Source of the DNA: Aeromonas dhakensis
GTDB lineage: Bacteria; Pseudomonadota; Gammaproteobacteria; Enterobacterales; Aeromonadaceae
DNA: 64,000 nucleotides
Direction: 5' to 3'
Assembly: GCF_000820305.1 (NCBI RefSeq)
Contig: NZ_CDBH01000061.1
Coordinates: forward strand, 130,797-194,796
Position 1 is the first letter of the stretch, and each line of letters opens with the position of its first letter. A program made the position numbers and the translations under genes. The notes beneath the pieces were generated by a model that ran no database searches, was not told the origin of the DNA, and was given only the letters and a program-made list of their open reading frames with translations. This document shows, in pieces, positions 8,001 to 17,334 of the stretch.

Positions 8001-9344
8001 TCAGGCCGGCTGCGTCTCGGCCGGCTGACGGGCCAATGCCAGTTGATACCTGTGCTCGGCCAGCTCCAGCTCGCGGCGCGCCTCGTCCACCTTGCCGTCG
8101 GCGCTCTTCACCGCCGCCACCAGCTGGTTGTAGCGATCCCAGCTGCCGTTGTACTCCTTCACCTCGGCCTGGTAACGCTGGCTGATCTCGTTGGACTGGC
8201 GAATGATGGCGTTGTTCTCATCGTGCAGCTGATCGATGCGGGTGCTCAGGCCCGCCTGGATGGCGCGGATCCGGCGATACTCTTCCGGGCCGTAGCTGCC
8301 GCTGTAGCTGTTGTACTCGCGCACCAGCCGGTTGATCTCCTGCACCGTCTGGCGGTTGCGCTGGTTCAGCTGGTTCAGCTCGCGCTGGTAGCGATCAAAG
8401 TTGCCCTTGAGCGTCTGCTGGCGATCCTGCAGGGTGGTTCTGGCCGCCACCTGCTGGCTGTAGTGCTCCTGGGCCGCCGCCAGGTCCTGGCGCCGGGTTT
8501 CGAGGGAGCGTTCCAGCTCGCCCAGATCCGGCAGCGCTTCCGTCACCATGGTGGGGTAGAAGGCGGCGATCTGCGGCGTGGTCACCTTCAGCGCCCGCAC
8601 CGCATCGGCCCCGTTGGCCTGATCCCGGTAATCCACGCCGCACGGCTGCCCCTTGCAGACCAGGTCCGGGCTGGAGAACTTGTACTCGTGGCTGTAGACC
8701 CCGAAGCTGGAGGGATAGGCCATCACGGTGGCGAAGGAACCCCGCACCCCGTGTCCCAGCGCATAGTGGTAAGTGCCCCCCGTGCCATCTTGCAGGCGGG
8801 AGTGGTTGAGCCCCATGTTGTGACCCAGCTCGTGTGCCAGCACCACGTCGCCACAGCCGGTGGCCGTGACATGGCTGAACATGCTGCCGGCATCCTGGGA
8901 GACATCCCCGTCGGCATACGCCTTGCGGCCATCGCTATAGGTCGCGGAACCACCAACCCAGGCCAGCCCGCAGCTGCCGTGGTCACCGGTCTGGGGGCGC
9001 ATCAGCACCACCATGTCGGCGCCATAACGGGTGCGCAGGGTCGGTACCTGCTTGAAAGCCGGATCCTGCTGGTAGGTCACCGCGTTGAGCGCGGATTCGT
9101 CGGTGCCGCCATCCGGGTAATTGACCTGCTGGTCGTGCACGCTCCGCACCGTCAGATCCAGGCCGCTGGCGGCATAGATCTGGTTGGTGACGTTGATCAT
9201 GTGCTGGATCCGGGTCTGCGCATCCCCCTGATAGCGGGCCGCCAGCCCCGGGCTGTGCAGCACCATCAGGTCGATGGTTTCCGCCAGCACGGGGGTCGCC
9301 CCGAGCAATCCCGCAATCATGATCCCCAAGGTAGTTTTCTGCAT
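8001..9344 (-). CDS. Reprolysin-like metzincin protease with C-terminal coiled coil
   Basis: This 447-residue protein has a 21-residue signal peptide (ending PVLA|ET). The zinc motif HELGHNMGLNH places ligands at His171, His175 and His181 with catalytic Glu172; the metzincin Met-turn follows at TVMAYPSS. There is no N-terminal propeptide: the catalytic domain begins right after the signal peptide. Residues about 270-440 are a long Gln/Arg/Glu-rich helical region with heptad character, probably a coiled coil, which is unusual for a secreted metzincin. The ribosome site AGGAAG precedes the ATG. It lies 20 bases downstream of a gene for a membrane-anchored prodomain-like protein. Export by the Exe type II system is plausible but inferred. 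Confidence 0.85.
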   Translation of the reverse strand: MQKTTLGIMIAGLLGATPVLAETIDLMVLHSPGLAARYQGDAQTRIQHMINVTNQIYAASGLDLTVRSVHDQQVNYPDGGTDESALNAVTYQQDPAFKQVPTLRTRYGADMVVLMRPQTGDHGSCGLAWVGGSATYSDGRKAYADGDVSQDAGSMFSHVTATGCGDVVLAHELGHNMGLNHSRLQDGTGGTYHYALGHGVRGSFATVMAYPSSFGVYSHEYKFSSPDLVCKGQPCGVDYRDQANGADAVRALKVTTPQIAAFYPTMVTEALPDLGELERSLETRRQDLAAAQEHYSQQVAARTTLQDRQQTLKGNFDRYQRELNQLNQRNRQTVQEINRLVREYNSYSGSYGPEEYRRIRAIQAGLSTRIDQLHDENNAIIRQSNEISQRYQAEVKEYNGSWDRYNQLVAAVKSADGKVDEARRELELAEHRYQLALARQPAETQPA

Positions 9345-9364
9345 GTGATCTTCCTTTTATGTTG

Positions 9365-10027
9365 TTATTGGTGAGTCGGGATCAGGGCGTCATCGCCGCC
9401 ATGACCCAGATCCAGCGGCGGGTTCTTGTAAACCCAGCCCTTGCCTCCCAGGGTCTCGACGGAGTAACTGCCTTGCGGCGTGCCGATGAACCCGAAAGTC
9501 GCTTGCTTGCCGACGGTGAAATTGACCGGGTAGCTGTCACCGTCGACCCGAATCTCCCCTTGCCAGTTGCGCTCCCCGCCCCGCTGCAGCTCGACCTTGG
9601 TCACCCTGGCCTGCAGGGTGCTGCCGTCCGGCAGCGGCAGGGCCACGCTGTCACCCACCTGGGCCCGCTCCAGATCGCTGCCCTGCAGGGCGATCGGCTG
9701 GGGTTGCTCGACCGCATCGCCGGGCTCCGCCAGCGGAAAGTCCGCATCCACCTCGGCCGCCTGCCAGGGGGTCTCCAGCTGCTGGCTGCCATCTTCCCGC
9801 AGCCGATCCTGCTTGGCGGGGGGCGTGACCGGCGCCGGCTTGAGCGCGGGTACCGGCATGGCGGCGAGTGGCGTCAGCTCCACCAGCGGGGCCGACTCTG
9901 CCGCACGCGCCTCATCCCCTGTCGTCACTGCGCCGGGCGCCACCGGCTGCGACCACAGCCACCAGCCGATCACCCCGGCCAAGAGGGCGCACAATGCCAG
10001 CCCAAGCCCCCATTTCGCTCTCTTCAT
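9365..10027 (-). CDS. Membrane-anchored protein with metzincin-prodomain-like C-terminal domain
   Basis: This 220-residue protein has a single N-terminal membrane helix (about residues 5-26, MKRAKWGLGLALCALLAGVI), a Pro/Ala-rich linker (about 30-110) and a small beta-rich domain (about 115-205: GDSVALPLPDGSTLQARVTK, GEIRVDGDSYPVNFTVG, FGFIGTPQGSYSVET). From memory this last pattern resembles the N-terminal prodomain of secreted reprolysin-like proteases of other bacteria, though I could not search it. It is the first gene of an operon with the metzincin, which lacks a propeptide. I infer a tethered trans-acting prodomain or secretion chaperone, similar in logic to Acinetobacter CpaB/CpaA. GGAG stands seven bases before the chosen ATG. 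Confidence 0.65.
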   Translation of the reverse strand: MKRAKWGLGLALCALLAGVIGWWLWSQPVAPGAVTTGDEARAAESAPLVELTPLAAMPVPALKPAPVTPPAKQDRLREDGSQQLETPWQAAEVDADFPLAEPGDAVEQPQPIALQGSDLERAQVGDSVALPLPDGSTLQARVTKVELQRGGERNWQGEIRVDGDSYPVNFTVGKQATFGFIGTPQGSYSVETLGGKGWVYKNPPLDLGHGGDDALIPTHQ

Positions 10028-10359
10028 ACTGATACTCCAGTCAAAAACAATCCTTATAAAACAATGAATTGCATTCAAAGTGAGGGGGCATGCTAGAAAC
10101 TGGCGACAAGGCTGGCACCCCCCTATATGGGGCGTCTGAAAAATCGACGCTAGTGTTTGCGCACATCCATTTGAGTCGACAAAGCCAGCGCTGGCGGGGG
10201 CTGAGGAAGGGTTCGAATGATGCTTTTTTACTGCGATAAAACGTCCGTGAAAGCGACCGGCATGACTCCCTTCACCCCATATGGGTTAAACAAATTTGGC
10301 TGTACCGGGAGGCGGGCTGCGGCGTACCCTGATGGCATTGATCAGGTCAAGGATGTTGC
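10028..10359. promoter_or_regulatory. Divergent promoter region with two CCC-TATAT-GGG type palindromes
   Basis: This 332-base gene-free region separates the metzincin operon (leftward) from the glycosidase gene (rightward). It holds CCCCTATATGGGG at 10120-10132, within a ten-base core shared with 5823, and the perfect palindrome CCCATATGGG at 10276-10285. Each lies about 75-105 bases from the start codon of the gene it faces. I see no clear sigma70 boxes and no open frame with coding character. Confidence 0.4.
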
Positions 10360-12555
10360 ATGAACGGTTTGCGGATAACGGCGCCAGCACTGGGCTGGCT
10401 GGCAATTTCATGGCTGGCGGCGCCGCTGGCCGCCGCCCCCCTGACCCTGCAGGGCGGGACTCAAAGTTACAGCATCGATCCCGATACCCTGGCCATTGCG
10501 GTGAACCGGATCCCGGTCAGCGCGGGCCAGCCCGCCCGCCAGGTCGATCAGCTGCAGCAGGATGACCAGCAGGCCAGCTGGCGCTGGCCCGCCCAGGAGG
10601 CCAGGGTGGAGGTCAGGCTGGATGGCGACGACCTGCTGCTGACGCTTGCCAGCGACAGTCCCCGTCAGCTGACCTGGTACAGCCTGCCGCGAAACCAGAC
10701 CCACCTCTCCCTCGCCATCGGCGAGGGCAGCCGCTTCTCGGTGCGCGACAGCGACTGGCTCGGCTATGTCGGCGACGAGCTGGCCGAGCTCAACACCCAC
10801 TACGACCTCAAGCTGCCGCTCTGGAGCCAGGATGCGGGCAAGCAGACCTACAGCTGGATCCTGCAGAGCCCCTACGACAACCGGCTCAAGTTCAGCCGCC
10901 AGGGGGGCCGGCTGCAGCTGAGCGCCAGCCACGAATTCAGCAGCTTCAACGCTCAGGCGCGCATGGTGGTGCGGCTGAGCGTGGGAGATGACTGGCTGGC
11001 CGGCGCCCGCCGCTACCGGGCGTGGTTGCAGAGCGAGGGGGCCTGGCAATCCCTGGCCGACAAGATTGCCCGCGTCCCGGCCGGCCGGCGACTGATCGGC
11101 GCCAGCCATGTCTACCTGTGGGGGGATGCCCTGCTCGATCGGCAGGACGTGAAAGCGTGGCCCGCTTTGCAGGCCAGATTGCAGCAAAAGCCGGAATGGC
11201 TGCAGATCTTCAATGCCGAGGAGCGGGAGGCGCTGGCCGCCGCCCATCCCGAGATCTGGCAGCAGAGCCTGATCATGGCCGGCCTCAACCGGCTGATTGC
11301 CAGCCAGCTGCCGCTGCCTGCCCAGCAGGGCCCGCAGGCCCAGAGCAAGGTGCTGGCCCTGCGCCAGCAGTGGGTCAAGGGTCAGCTGGGGGATCTGCTG
11401 GTGCCCCAGGAGCGCTGGGGCCAGGGGCTGTCGCTGCCGGTGATCGAGGCGCTGCAGCAGGCGGGACTGCGCAAGCTGTGGCTCGGCACTCCGCAGTGGA
11501 CGGCGGCCCTGCAGCAGGGCTATGCCCTCACCGCCGCCCAGCGCCAGGGCTATCTGGTAGGCAGCTATGACTCCTACGACACCGCCATCGCGCCCGGCAC
11601 CAACGACAGCTGGCTCACCGCCCAGCTGCCGCCGGAGATCGGCAAGCGCTGCGCCATCGTCGAGGCCAACGGCAAGCCCAAGCCGGGCTTTGGCGGCGAG
11701 GGGGTCTATCTCAACCCCGGCTGCACCCTGCCCTTTGCCAAGAGCCGCATGAGCGAGCTGGCCAAGGCCAGCGGCATCAACAGCCTGTTCCTCGACGTGG
11801 ATGGCACCGCCATGGCCTCCAACGACTACAACCCGGCCCACCAGCAGGGCAGTCAGGCCATGGTCGCCGACCGCAACGCCCGCATGAGCTGGGTGGGGGA
11901 GCACCTCGGCCTGGTGCTGGGCTCGGAGGATGGCAACGCCCTCACCAGCAAGCCGCTGTTGTTTGCCCACGGTATCCAGAGCTGGGGCTTTGGCTGGGAG
12001 GATGCCGCCATGCGCAAGCAGGCCAAGTCCCCCTACTACCTCGGCAAGTGGTGGCCGGACGAAGCGCCGCAAGTCTTCTTCCAGCCCGCCCGGCTCAAGC
12101 CGCGCTACCTGAAGACGGTGTTCAATCCGGCGGATCGGCTGCCCCTCTATCAGGCGGTGTTCCACGACTCCGTGCTCAACAGCCACCACTGGCTGCTGGA
12201 CAACCTGAAATTCCCCGGCATCAAGGAGGAGCGCGCCCTGCTCGGCCTGCTCTACAACACCCCGCCGCTGGTCAACCTGAGCCGCAGCACGCTGGCCAGT
12301 CGCCTGCCGGAGCTGACCCGGCTGAGCGAGCAGTTCACCCCGCTGCACGAGGCGCTGTGGGACAAAGCGCTGGTGGGCTTTCGCTGGCGTGACGGGGTGG
12401 GCCGGGTGCAGGAGACCCGCTTCTCCGACGGCAGCCGGCTGGTGGCCAACTTCAGCCACAACTCCATCATGATCGACGGCCACAAGCTGGCGGGCCGGCA
12501 GCTGCTGGTGGCGCTCAAGGGCAAACCGGTCAGCGTGCTGAAGATCCAGGGCTAG
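10360..12555 (+). CDS. Probable secreted glycoside hydrolase
   Basis: This 731-residue protein has a signal peptide of about 25 residues (ending LAAPLAAA). An N-terminal beta-sandwich-like region (to about 240) is followed by a barrel-like central domain and a short C-terminal beta domain. Candidate catalytic acids are Asp479/Asp481 in SLFLDVDGTA and Glu523 in LVLGSEDG, an arrangement I recall from retaining glycosidases of the GH101/GH129-like group and DUF5696 proteins. The family assignment is from memory and not secure; the substrate is unknown. The gene is monocistronic and convergent with the solute-binding protein gene 21 bases downstream. A CCCATATGGG palindrome lies 84 bases upstream of the start. 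Confidence 0.6.
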   Translation: MNGLRITAPALGWLAISWLAAPLAAAPLTLQGGTQSYSIDPDTLAIAVNRIPVSAGQPARQVDQLQQDDQQASWRWPAQEARVEVRLDGDDLLLTLASDSPRQLTWYSLPRNQTHLSLAIGEGSRFSVRDSDWLGYVGDELAELNTHYDLKLPLWSQDAGKQTYSWILQSPYDNRLKFSRQGGRLQLSASHEFSSFNAQARMVVRLSVGDDWLAGARRYRAWLQSEGAWQSLADKIARVPAGRRLIGASHVYLWGDALLDRQDVKAWPALQARLQQKPEWLQIFNAEEREALAAAHPEIWQQSLIMAGLNRLIASQLPLPAQQGPQAQSKVLALRQQWVKGQLGDLLVPQERWGQGLSLPVIEALQQAGLRKLWLGTPQWTAALQQGYALTAAQRQGYLVGSYDSYDTAIAPGTNDSWLTAQLPPEIGKRCAIVEANGKPKPGFGGEGVYLNPGCTLPFAKSRMSELAKASGINSLFLDVDGTAMASNDYNPAHQQGSQAMVADRNARMSWVGEHLGLVLGSEDGNALTSKPLLFAHGIQSWGFGWEDAAMRKQAKSPYYLGKWWPDEAPQVFFQPARLKPRYLKTVFNPADRLPLYQAVFHDSVLNSHHWLLDNLKFPGIKEERALLGLLYNTPPLVNLSRSTLASRLPELTRLSEQFTPLHEALWDKALVGFRWRDGVGRVQETRFSDGSRLVANFSHNSIMIDGHKLAGRQLLVALKGKPVSVLKIQG

Positions 12556-12576
12556 ACCCGGCGGGGTGACGGGGGA

Positions 12577-13368
12577 TCAGAAAGGGGCCGCCCCGCCGAG
12601 CGAGACGGCGGGCTGCGCATGGAGGTTGAGCCAGCGCCGGCGCAGGGTCTCCAGCGAGCCATCCTGGCGCATCTGGTCGAGGGCCTGCTGCAGGGCCTGC
12701 ACCTTGGCCGGCTCCGTCGCCAGGTTGAGGGCAAAGTAGTACTGCTCGCTGTCGTCATAGACGAACAGCGGGGTGAGCGCCTCGAAGCCGTGCCCCAGCT
12801 GGTGCATGTGGAAGGCCGCCCCCAGATCCAGCGCCGTCACCAGCTCCACCCGGCCGCGCAGCAGCATGCGAAACTTGTCCTCCTCGCTGTTGACGCTGAC
12901 CGGCGCCAGCCCCTGGCGGATCAGCTGCTGGGCCGAAGCCGAGTTGCGTACCACGGCGATCCGGTAGTCGCCCGCCTCCTGCAGGCTGCGGGGCTGGATG
13001 TCGGTGCGCGAACTCAGCCGCCACACCCTGATGGTGCGCGGCCCGACCGGCCCCACCCACTGGAACTGGTGCTCCCGCTCCGGGGTGCGCGCCACCGAGA
13101 AGAGGATGCTGCCCGCCCGATAACGGGTATTCTGATAGGCCCGCGCCCAGGGCAGCAGCTGGATGTCGCCGCGCAGCGCCAGGCCGCTGCGCGCCAGCAG
13201 AGCCTGCAGCAGATCCACCGAGAAACCGCTCACCGGCTGGCCGGCCAGCTGGTAGTTGTAAGGGGGCATCTGCTCGGTCAGCGCCTGCAGTGCCCGGGCC
13301 GGCTGCGCCAGCGACCCCGTCAGCAGCAGCGTGGCCAGCAGCCATCTCCACCGCACTGTTGTTCCCAC
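12577..13368 (-). CDS. Periplasmic solute-binding protein, family 3 (amino-acid-type)
   Basis: This protein of about 263 residues has a signal peptide (RWRWLLATLLLTGSLAQPARA) and a complete SBP_bac_3 fold: LTEQMPPYNYQLAGQPVSGFSVDLLQALL at the N-lobe, FSVARTPERE, and a C-terminal LDQMRQDGSLETLRRRW helix. No permease or ATPase gene is adjacent, so it may be a stand-alone sensor-type or orphan binding protein, as seen often in Aeromonas, Shewanella and Pseudomonas. I chose the GTG at 13366-13368 because AAGGAG lies six bases before it; a longer frame to 13434 would run through the upstream terminator hairpin. The ligand is unknown. Confidence 0.78.
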   Translation of the reverse strand: MGTTVRWRWLLATLLLTGSLAQPARALQALTEQMPPYNYQLAGQPVSGFSVDLLQALLARSGLALRGDIQLLPWARAYQNTRYRAGSILFSVARTPEREHQFQWVGPVGPRTIRVWRLSSRTDIQPRSLQEAGDYRIAVVRNSASAQQLIRQGLAPVSVNSEEDKFRMLLRGRVELVTALDLGAAFHMHQLGHGFEALTPLFVYDDSEQYYFALNLATEPAKVQALQQALDQMRQDGSLETLRRRWLNLHAQPAVSLGGAAPF

Positions 13369-13384
13369 CCTCGACTCCTTCCCA

Positions 13385-13416
13385 TGAAAAACAGACCCCT
13401 GCCGCGGCAGGGGTCT
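13385..13416 (-). terminator. Rho-independent terminator of the M3 peptidase gene
   Basis: A perfect 24-base palindrome (AGACCCCTGCCG and its complement, 13393-13416) is followed on the minus strand by G and five T (13387-13392). It lies 30 bases beyond the stop of the peptidase gene and ends just before the ribosome site of the next gene. Confidence 0.85.
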
Positions 13417-13445
13417 GACATAACGCATGTTCACCGGCTTGCGCC

Positions 13446-15293
13446 TCAGTGACTGGTGGCCGCCTCCTGGTAGTGGTGGCGGATCCAGCGTTCGAAGCCG
13501 GCCAGCATGGCTTCCTCTGAGTCGCTATTGTCGGCGATAAGCTGGTCGCCGTGAACTACCCGAATGCGGGCATCGAGCGGTGCCCCCTCGCCGGCCGGCG
13601 GACGCTGACGGGCCGCCGCCATGCAGGCCTCGGCCTGTTGCCACGCCTCGGCCACGCTCTGGTTGCACACCGCGGCCAGCGGGCCGGCGCTGAAGCCCTT
13701 GCCGGTCAGGCTGCGCAGGGTCTCGTCATGGGTCATGCCGTTGCCCGGCCCCCAGTAGTGGGCGGCCAGATCCGGCCCGATGCGCGGGTTGTCGGTGAGG
13801 TAGCCGTCGCGCTTCAGGAAATAGGCGCGGGTCTGCTCCACCGCCATCAGCGCCAGCAGGTAGCCGTGATAGGCACAGGCCGACTCCTGGTTGAGCAGGT
13901 GCGGGATGGCCAGCAGCGGACGCGGGCTCTCCACCCCCAGGATCTGGCGCTCCCAGCGGCGGGCCAGCGCCAGCACGGCAGCCGGGGTGCGTTCGGCCTC
14001 GTCCATGGCGTAGAGATCCCGCTCGAAGTAGGCCACCAGCGCGATCTGGCGCTCGTTGAAGGCGCGAAACGGCTGGCGTGCCTCGATCATCGCCTTGATC
14101 AGCGCATCCGGGATCGGCTCCCCCGCCGCGTTCCTGGCGTAGCGCTTGAGCCAGTCCGCGTCATCCAGCAGGCTGTCGCAGAACATGGACTGGGTCTCGG
14201 CGTAGGCCATGGAGGTAGGCGGGAACTCCTGGGAGAAGCAGGGGGCGTTGCCGGTGACATTGGCAAAGTGCGCCGCATGGCCCCCCTCGTGGAACAGGGT
14301 GTTGAGCCCGCTCCAGCCGCTGCCCACCTGGGCCGGGTCGGCCAGGCTGGTGAAATTGACCACCGCCGGCACCCACTCCCCCTCCTGCCAGAAGCTCGGC
14401 ACCGGGCCGTGGCAAAAGCCGTTCTCGTATTTCCCTTCCCGGGTCAGCAGATCCAGAGTGAGGCTGGCGCCGCGGTACTGGATGCCGAGGCGGCGGAAGC
14501 TCTCGACCCAATCCTGCAAGGCGCGGGAGAAGGGTACGTAAGGGTCGAGCTGGCGAGTCACGTCGCCGCTCACGCTGTAGCGCAGGTTGTGGGGCAGCAG
14601 AGCCGCCTCCCCCTTGGCCGCTTTCAGCTCGGCCAGGCTCTGGTGCAGCCGCTGCTCGGTGCCGGCGATGAAGTCGTCGAGGATGGCGAACAGCTGCGCC
14701 GGGCTCATCTGCTCGTTCTTGTGCACCTTGTAGTCGAAGTAGTCGCGATAACCCATGGCCCGGGCGAAACGGTTGCGCAGCGTGACTATGGCCAGGTAGC
14801 CGTTGTCGACCACCCAGTTCTCCAGGGTGTGGAACATGGCGAGCGCGCTCTGGCGCACCGCCTCGTTGCTACTGGCGGCCAATGCCGTGCTGGCGGCGGG
14901 CAGACTGCCTGCCACTTGGCGGCCCTGCTCGTCCAGCAAGGTCAGCTTCAGCTCCCGACGGCGGGCGAACAGCGCCGCCTCGGCGGCCACCAGCTCGTCC
15001 ATCAGGGCGGCAGCGGCCGGCGCCTCGATGACGTTGCATTCGAAGAAGGCGATCCAGCCTGCCAGACCGCGCTTGAGCTCGGTCTCCTCGGCCATGGCAT
15101 GCATCTCCCGCAGCACCGGCAAGCGCGCCGGGTCGGCGCAAAACGCCTTGTAGGCCTGCTCGGCGGCGGTGAAACCGGCCTGATCGTCGCTGGTGCCCAT
15201 GTAGGTGGACCAGAACAGATCCTCCTTGCGCCTGTGCACCTGCAGGTAGTCGGCGTTGAGCTGGTTGAGATAATTCCTGGCAATGGAACTCAT
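13446..15293 (-). CDS. M3 family oligopeptidase (zinc metallopeptidase)
   Basis: This 615-residue cytoplasmic peptidase carries the thimet-oligopeptidase zinc motif HEGGHAAH (His335, Glu336, His339) in LNTLFHEGGHAAHFANV, with a C-terminal helical domain and the conserved NQESACAYHGYLLA and YWGPGNGMTHDETL segments. It has no signal peptide. M3 peptidases degrade short peptides inside the cell. The length is near that of PepF-like members but the sequence is a distinct branch. I chose the ATG at 15291-15293 (AGAGGG upstream) over one nine codons earlier. It diverges from a chemotaxis receptor gene. Confidence 0.85.
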   Translation of the reverse strand: MSSIARNYLNQLNADYLQVHRRKEDLFWSTYMGTSDDQAGFTAAEQAYKAFCADPARLPVLREMHAMAEETELKRGLAGWIAFFECNVIEAPAAAALMDELVAAEAALFARRRELKLTLLDEQGRQVAGSLPAASTALAASSNEAVRQSALAMFHTLENWVVDNGYLAIVTLRNRFARAMGYRDYFDYKVHKNEQMSPAQLFAILDDFIAGTEQRLHQSLAELKAAKGEAALLPHNLRYSVSGDVTRQLDPYVPFSRALQDWVESFRRLGIQYRGASLTLDLLTREGKYENGFCHGPVPSFWQEGEWVPAVVNFTSLADPAQVGSGWSGLNTLFHEGGHAAHFANVTGNAPCFSQEFPPTSMAYAETQSMFCDSLLDDADWLKRYARNAAGEPIPDALIKAMIEARQPFRAFNERQIALVAYFERDLYAMDEAERTPAAVLALARRWERQILGVESPRPLLAIPHLLNQESACAYHGYLLALMAVEQTRAYFLKRDGYLTDNPRIGPDLAAHYWGPGNGMTHDETLRSLTGKGFSAGPLAAVCNQSVAEAWQQAEACMAAARQRPPAGEGAPLDARIRVVHGDQLIADNSDSEEAMLAGFERWIRHHYQEAATSH

Positions 15294-15584
15294 AAATTCC
15301 CTCTTGTTATGGGGCAGCACGGGGTGCCCACTCCTTTTTGGTGAAATGCTGACTCATTCACATTTTCTGCAAATAATCCGGCAAATGGTGCGCCGGGATG
15401 CGCGCGAACACGCTACCAAAAGCGAGGGTTTCTGTCTGCTGGCTATACTGGTGTCAAACTTCTCAATTGGCGTGCTGTCGCGCCAAGCCTTTGAAAGTTA
15501 ATTAAATGTTAAATGAAAAATAATCAGGGCCAGCCGACAGACTGGTCACCACCAGACCCGCATGGGAAAGTTAAGGAAGAGACT

Positions 15585-17276
15585 ATGTTCAAGCTCGGTG
15601 ATATTGCCGTGAGCCGCAAATTGATGCTGTTGCTCTCACTGGCGCTGGTCGGCTTCATCGCACTGCTGCTCATCTCCGCCAGTGCCCTGCAGCGCAATCT
15701 GATGAGTGAACGGGAAGCCAGGCTGCAGGCTGTGCTGGATCTGGCCATGAGCCGGATCCAGGCGCTGGCCGCCACCCTGCCCGCCCCGCAGGCGCAGGCC
15801 GAGGCCAGGGCCATGCTCAACAGCATGCGCTTTGACGGTGACAACTACCTGTTCGTGCTGGACGAGAACCGCCGGATGCTGGTGCACCCCGTCCGGCCCG
15901 AGCTGGTCGGCCAGCAGATGGGCGAGAGCGGATCCGCCACCGCCGGCGCGCACTGGCAGCGGATGGTGGATCTCGGCAGAGGGGGTCAGCAGGGTCGGCT
16001 GGAGTACCAGTGGGTCTCCCCCTCCGGCGAATCGGCCCAGAAACTGTCGCTGGTGGCCGGCTATCAGCCCTGGGGCTGGATCCTCGGCTCCGGCGTGCTG
16101 CTGCAGGACATCCAGGCCACCATCTGGTCCCAGTACCAGCTGATGGGGGGCGCTACCCTGCTGGTGACCCTGCTGATGGGGCTGCTGGGCTTTGCCATCA
16201 GCCGCTCCATCGTCAACCCGCTGGCCGAGATCAACCGGGCCATGCAGCAGGTGGCCGCCGGCGATCTGGTGGTGAGCATCCCGGTGCATGGCAAGGATGA
16301 GCTGGGGGCCGTCGCCAGCTGCACCAATCAGGGGCTCAGCGCCATCCGGCACGCCCTGCTGGAGGCAAGCCAGGGGGCCGGCAACGTGGCGGATGCCGCC
16401 CTGCGCATCGCCGCCTCCGCCGAACAGACCAACCAGGCGGTCAACAGCCAGCGGGATCAGCTGGCCCAGCTCGCCACCGCCATGAACGAGATGAGCGCCA
16501 CCATCGCTGACGTGGCCGGCCACGCCGAGAACACCGCCCGCGACACCCAGGACGCCACCAGCGAGGCCGGCCTCGGCAACCGGGACGTGCACGCCAGCGT
16601 GCACGGCATCCAGGCGCTGGCCAGCGAGGTGGAGCAGGCCACCTTGCAGGTCAACCAGCTCAAGGAGGGGGTGATGCAGATAAGCGAGGTGACGGCGGTC
16701 ATCAGCGCCATCTCGGAGCAGACCAACCTGCTGGCCCTCAACGCCGCCATCGAGGCGGCCCGCGCCGGCGAGCAGGGCCGCGGCTTTGCCGTGGTGGCCG
16801 ACGAGGTGCGCCAGCTGGCGAGCCGCACCCGCCAGTCCACCGAGGAGATCCAGAGCACCATAGCCCAGCTGCAGCAGCGGGCGGTGAGTGCGGCCGACGC
16901 CATGGACGCCAGCCGCAAGCTGGCGGAGAGCAGCGTCGGCCAGTCGGAGAAGGCAGGCCAGGATCTCTCCCTCATCGTCAACCACATCCAGCACGTCAGC
17001 GACATGGCGACCCAGATCGCCACCGCGGCGGAGCAGCAGAGCATGGTGGCGGAGGACATGAACCGCAACGTCAGCGGCATCAACGACTCGGCGCTGGAGA
17101 TGTCTCAGTCCGCCTCCCAGCTGGCTCAGGAGAGCGAGCTGCTGGCCGGACTCTCCCGCAGCCTGGACGAGCGGCTGGCCCTGTTCAAACTGGGCTCGGC
17201 CAACCACCAGCCGGCAACCCAGCCACGGATGCCGCAACCGCCGCAGCAGGCGGATCGCCCGCGCATCCGCCACTGA
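15585..17276 (+). CDS. Methyl-accepting chemotaxis protein with single-Cache sensor
   Basis: This 563-residue receptor has a membrane helix (about 12-34), a periplasmic sCache_2-type domain (about 35-180, with [19 protein letters not shown] and [10 protein letters not shown]), a second helix (about 187-207), HAMP (to about 260) and a long cytoplasmic signalling coiled coil. The highly conserved hairpin tip is [20 protein letters not shown] followed by [15 protein letters not shown]. It senses an unknown small ligand, probably an organic acid given the Cache subtype, and signals to CheA. No NWETF pentapeptide tether is present at the C-terminus. I chose the ATG preceded by AAGGAAG. No chemotaxis genes are adjacent. 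Confidence 0.92.
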   Translation: MFKLGDIAVSRKLMLLLSLALVGFIALLLISASALQRNLMSEREARLQAVLDLAMSRIQALAATLPAPQAQAEARAMLNSMRFDGDNYLFVLDENRRMLVHPVRPELVGQQMGESGSATAGAHWQRMVDLGRGGQQGRLEYQWVSPSGESAQKLSLVAGYQPWGWILGSGVLLQDIQATIWSQYQLMGGATLLVTLLMGLLGFAISRSIVNPLAEINRAMQQVAAGDLVVSIPVHGKDELGAVASCTNQGLSAIRHALLEASQGAGNVADAALRIAASAEQTNQAVNSQRDQLAQLATAMNEMSATIADVAGHAENTARDTQDATSEAGLGNRDVHASVHGIQALASEVEQATLQVNQLKEGVMQISEVTAVISAISEQTNLLALNAAIEAARAGEQGRGFAVVADEVRQLASRTRQSTEEIQSTIAQLQQRAVSAADAMDASRKLAESSVGQSEKAGQDLSLIVNHIQHVSDMATQIATAAEQQSMVAEDMNRNVSGINDSALEMSQSASQLAQESELLAGLSRSLDERLALFKLGSANHQPATQPRMPQPPQQADRPRIRH

Positions 17277-17300
17277 TCCGTCCTGGCTTGTCGCAGCGCA

Positions 17301-17334
17301 CGCCCCCGCCAGATCGGCTGACGGGGGCGTTTTT
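17301..17334 (+). terminator. Rho-independent terminator of the chemotaxis receptor gene
   Basis: The stem CGCCCCCG / CGGGGGCG (17301-17308 with 17322-17329) is followed by five T. It begins 25 bases past the stop codon. Confidence 0.85.

Noticed and set aside
13369..13434. A longer N-terminus for the solute-binding protein
   Set aside because: The extension would translate the terminator hairpin of the upstream gene; the GTG with AAGGAG directly upstream is better.
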